Source: Pontimonas sp.
GTDB taxonomy: Bacteria > Actinomycetota > Actinomycetes > Actinomycetales > Microbacteriaceae
DNA: 5,692 nucleotides
NCBI GenBank assembly: GCA_021741945.1
Contig: JAIOWV010000083.1
Span: forward strand, 1-5,692
Direction of reading: 5' to 3'
Shown here in pieces: positions 5,448-5,692 of the stretch (positions are counted from its first letter, which is position 1; every line of letters starts with the position of its first letter). A program made the translations under genes and the position numbers. A model generated the notes under the pieces. It had not been told where the DNA came from. It did not search any database and saw only the letters and a program-made list of their open reading frames with translations.

Positions 5448-5692
5448 TTACGGGGCGCTCAGCCAGCGGGCGAACTGTGGGCATCGTGAGCGCTCCATGA
5501 TTCTGCACAGTTCCCTGATGGTCAGGGAGGGTCGCGAGTAAAGCCTCAGTAGTTTGGCCGCAGTGTCTCGAACTTGGACCGGCTGGCGAGCCGCGAGTGT
5601 CATAAGGAACTCATCTGGGCTCATGATGACGGGCTGGGTTTCTGGGCTGTTGGCTATTGGAAAGTCGGAAATGTTGTGGGTTACAAGAAGGG
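5448..5692 (-). CDS. PIN-domain protein (toxin-type RNase family), C-terminal 80 residues, cut by right window edge
   Basis: Seen: the minus-strand frame enters from the right edge with LLVTHNISDFP (from 5690), followed by VIMSPDEFLMTLAARQP, a helical stretch, and an ending that includes PSLTIRELCRIMERS and CPQFARWLSAP before a TAA at 5448-5450. Known: PIN-domain proteins of the VapC-like/PIN_3 group have a 'VT.N..DFP' strand carrying a late acidic residue (here Asp of SDFP), a 'sPDEFL' segment and a C-terminal helix ending in a 'G.P.FA..L'-like motif, which this matches. The N-terminal catalytic acidic residues lie outside the window, so activity cannot be judged. If typical, a small DNA-binding antitoxin gene would lie further right. 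It is convergent with the HNH remnant, with only 34 bases between the stops. Confidence 0.75.
   Translation of the reverse strand, partial: LLVTHNISDFPIANSPETQPVIMSPDEFLMTLAARQPVQVRDTAAKLLRLYSRPSLTIRELCRIMERSRCPQFARWLSAP

Noticed and set aside
5441..5493. Hairpins CCGTA/TACGG (5441-5453) and GCGCTCA/TGAGCGC (5455-5461, 5487-5493) as a terminator between convergent genes
   Set aside because: The first stem has only five pairs, the second has a 25-base loop inside PIN coding sequence, and neither is followed by a T-run.

Overview
The window looks like chromosomal DNA of a moderately high-GC actinobacterium, possibly Microbacteriaceae. This rests on protein flavour (an exported vWA protein beside a tubulin-like protein, a DUF805-SHOCT fusion, an actinobacterial-type secreted HNH protein), GTG starts and one gene that looks leaderless. 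The genus is not determinable by reading alone.

Left half, minus strand (3595 down to 1): a tight three-gene operon. It runs from a small three-helix membrane protein, overlapping by 4 bases, into a 934-residue exported von Willebrand A (vWA) protein with one late transmembrane helix. After a 20-base gap comes the start of a tubulin/FtsZ-like protein (Tubulin_2 type) that runs off the left edge. A secreted metal-binding adhesion domain, a membrane anchor with a cytosolic tail, and a cytosolic tubulin-fold nucleotide-binding protein together suggest an envelope-linked cytoskeletal or membrane-remodelling system. This is the most interesting content here.

Centre, plus strand: a divergent intergenic region (3596-3743) separates the operon from a 182-residue protein with an N-terminal zinc ribbon, a charged helix and a DUF4177-like C-terminal domain. 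About 100 bases later comes a 219-residue DUF805 membrane protein whose cytosolic tail is a 15-fold Pro-Glu repeat followed by a SHOCT domain. It has no visible Shine-Dalgarno and may be leaderless.

Right end: directly after the DUF805-SHOCT stop codon lies the C-terminal part of a secreted HNH-endonuclease-family protein. Its N-terminus and signal peptide are missing, so it looks like a 5'-truncated remnant. Convergent with it, on the minus strand, is the C-terminal part of a PIN-domain protein (probably a toxin-type RNase) entering from the right edge. A truncated gene beside a PIN gene suggests a rearrangement-prone boundary. No tRNA, rRNA, CRISPR array or insertion sequence was seen.
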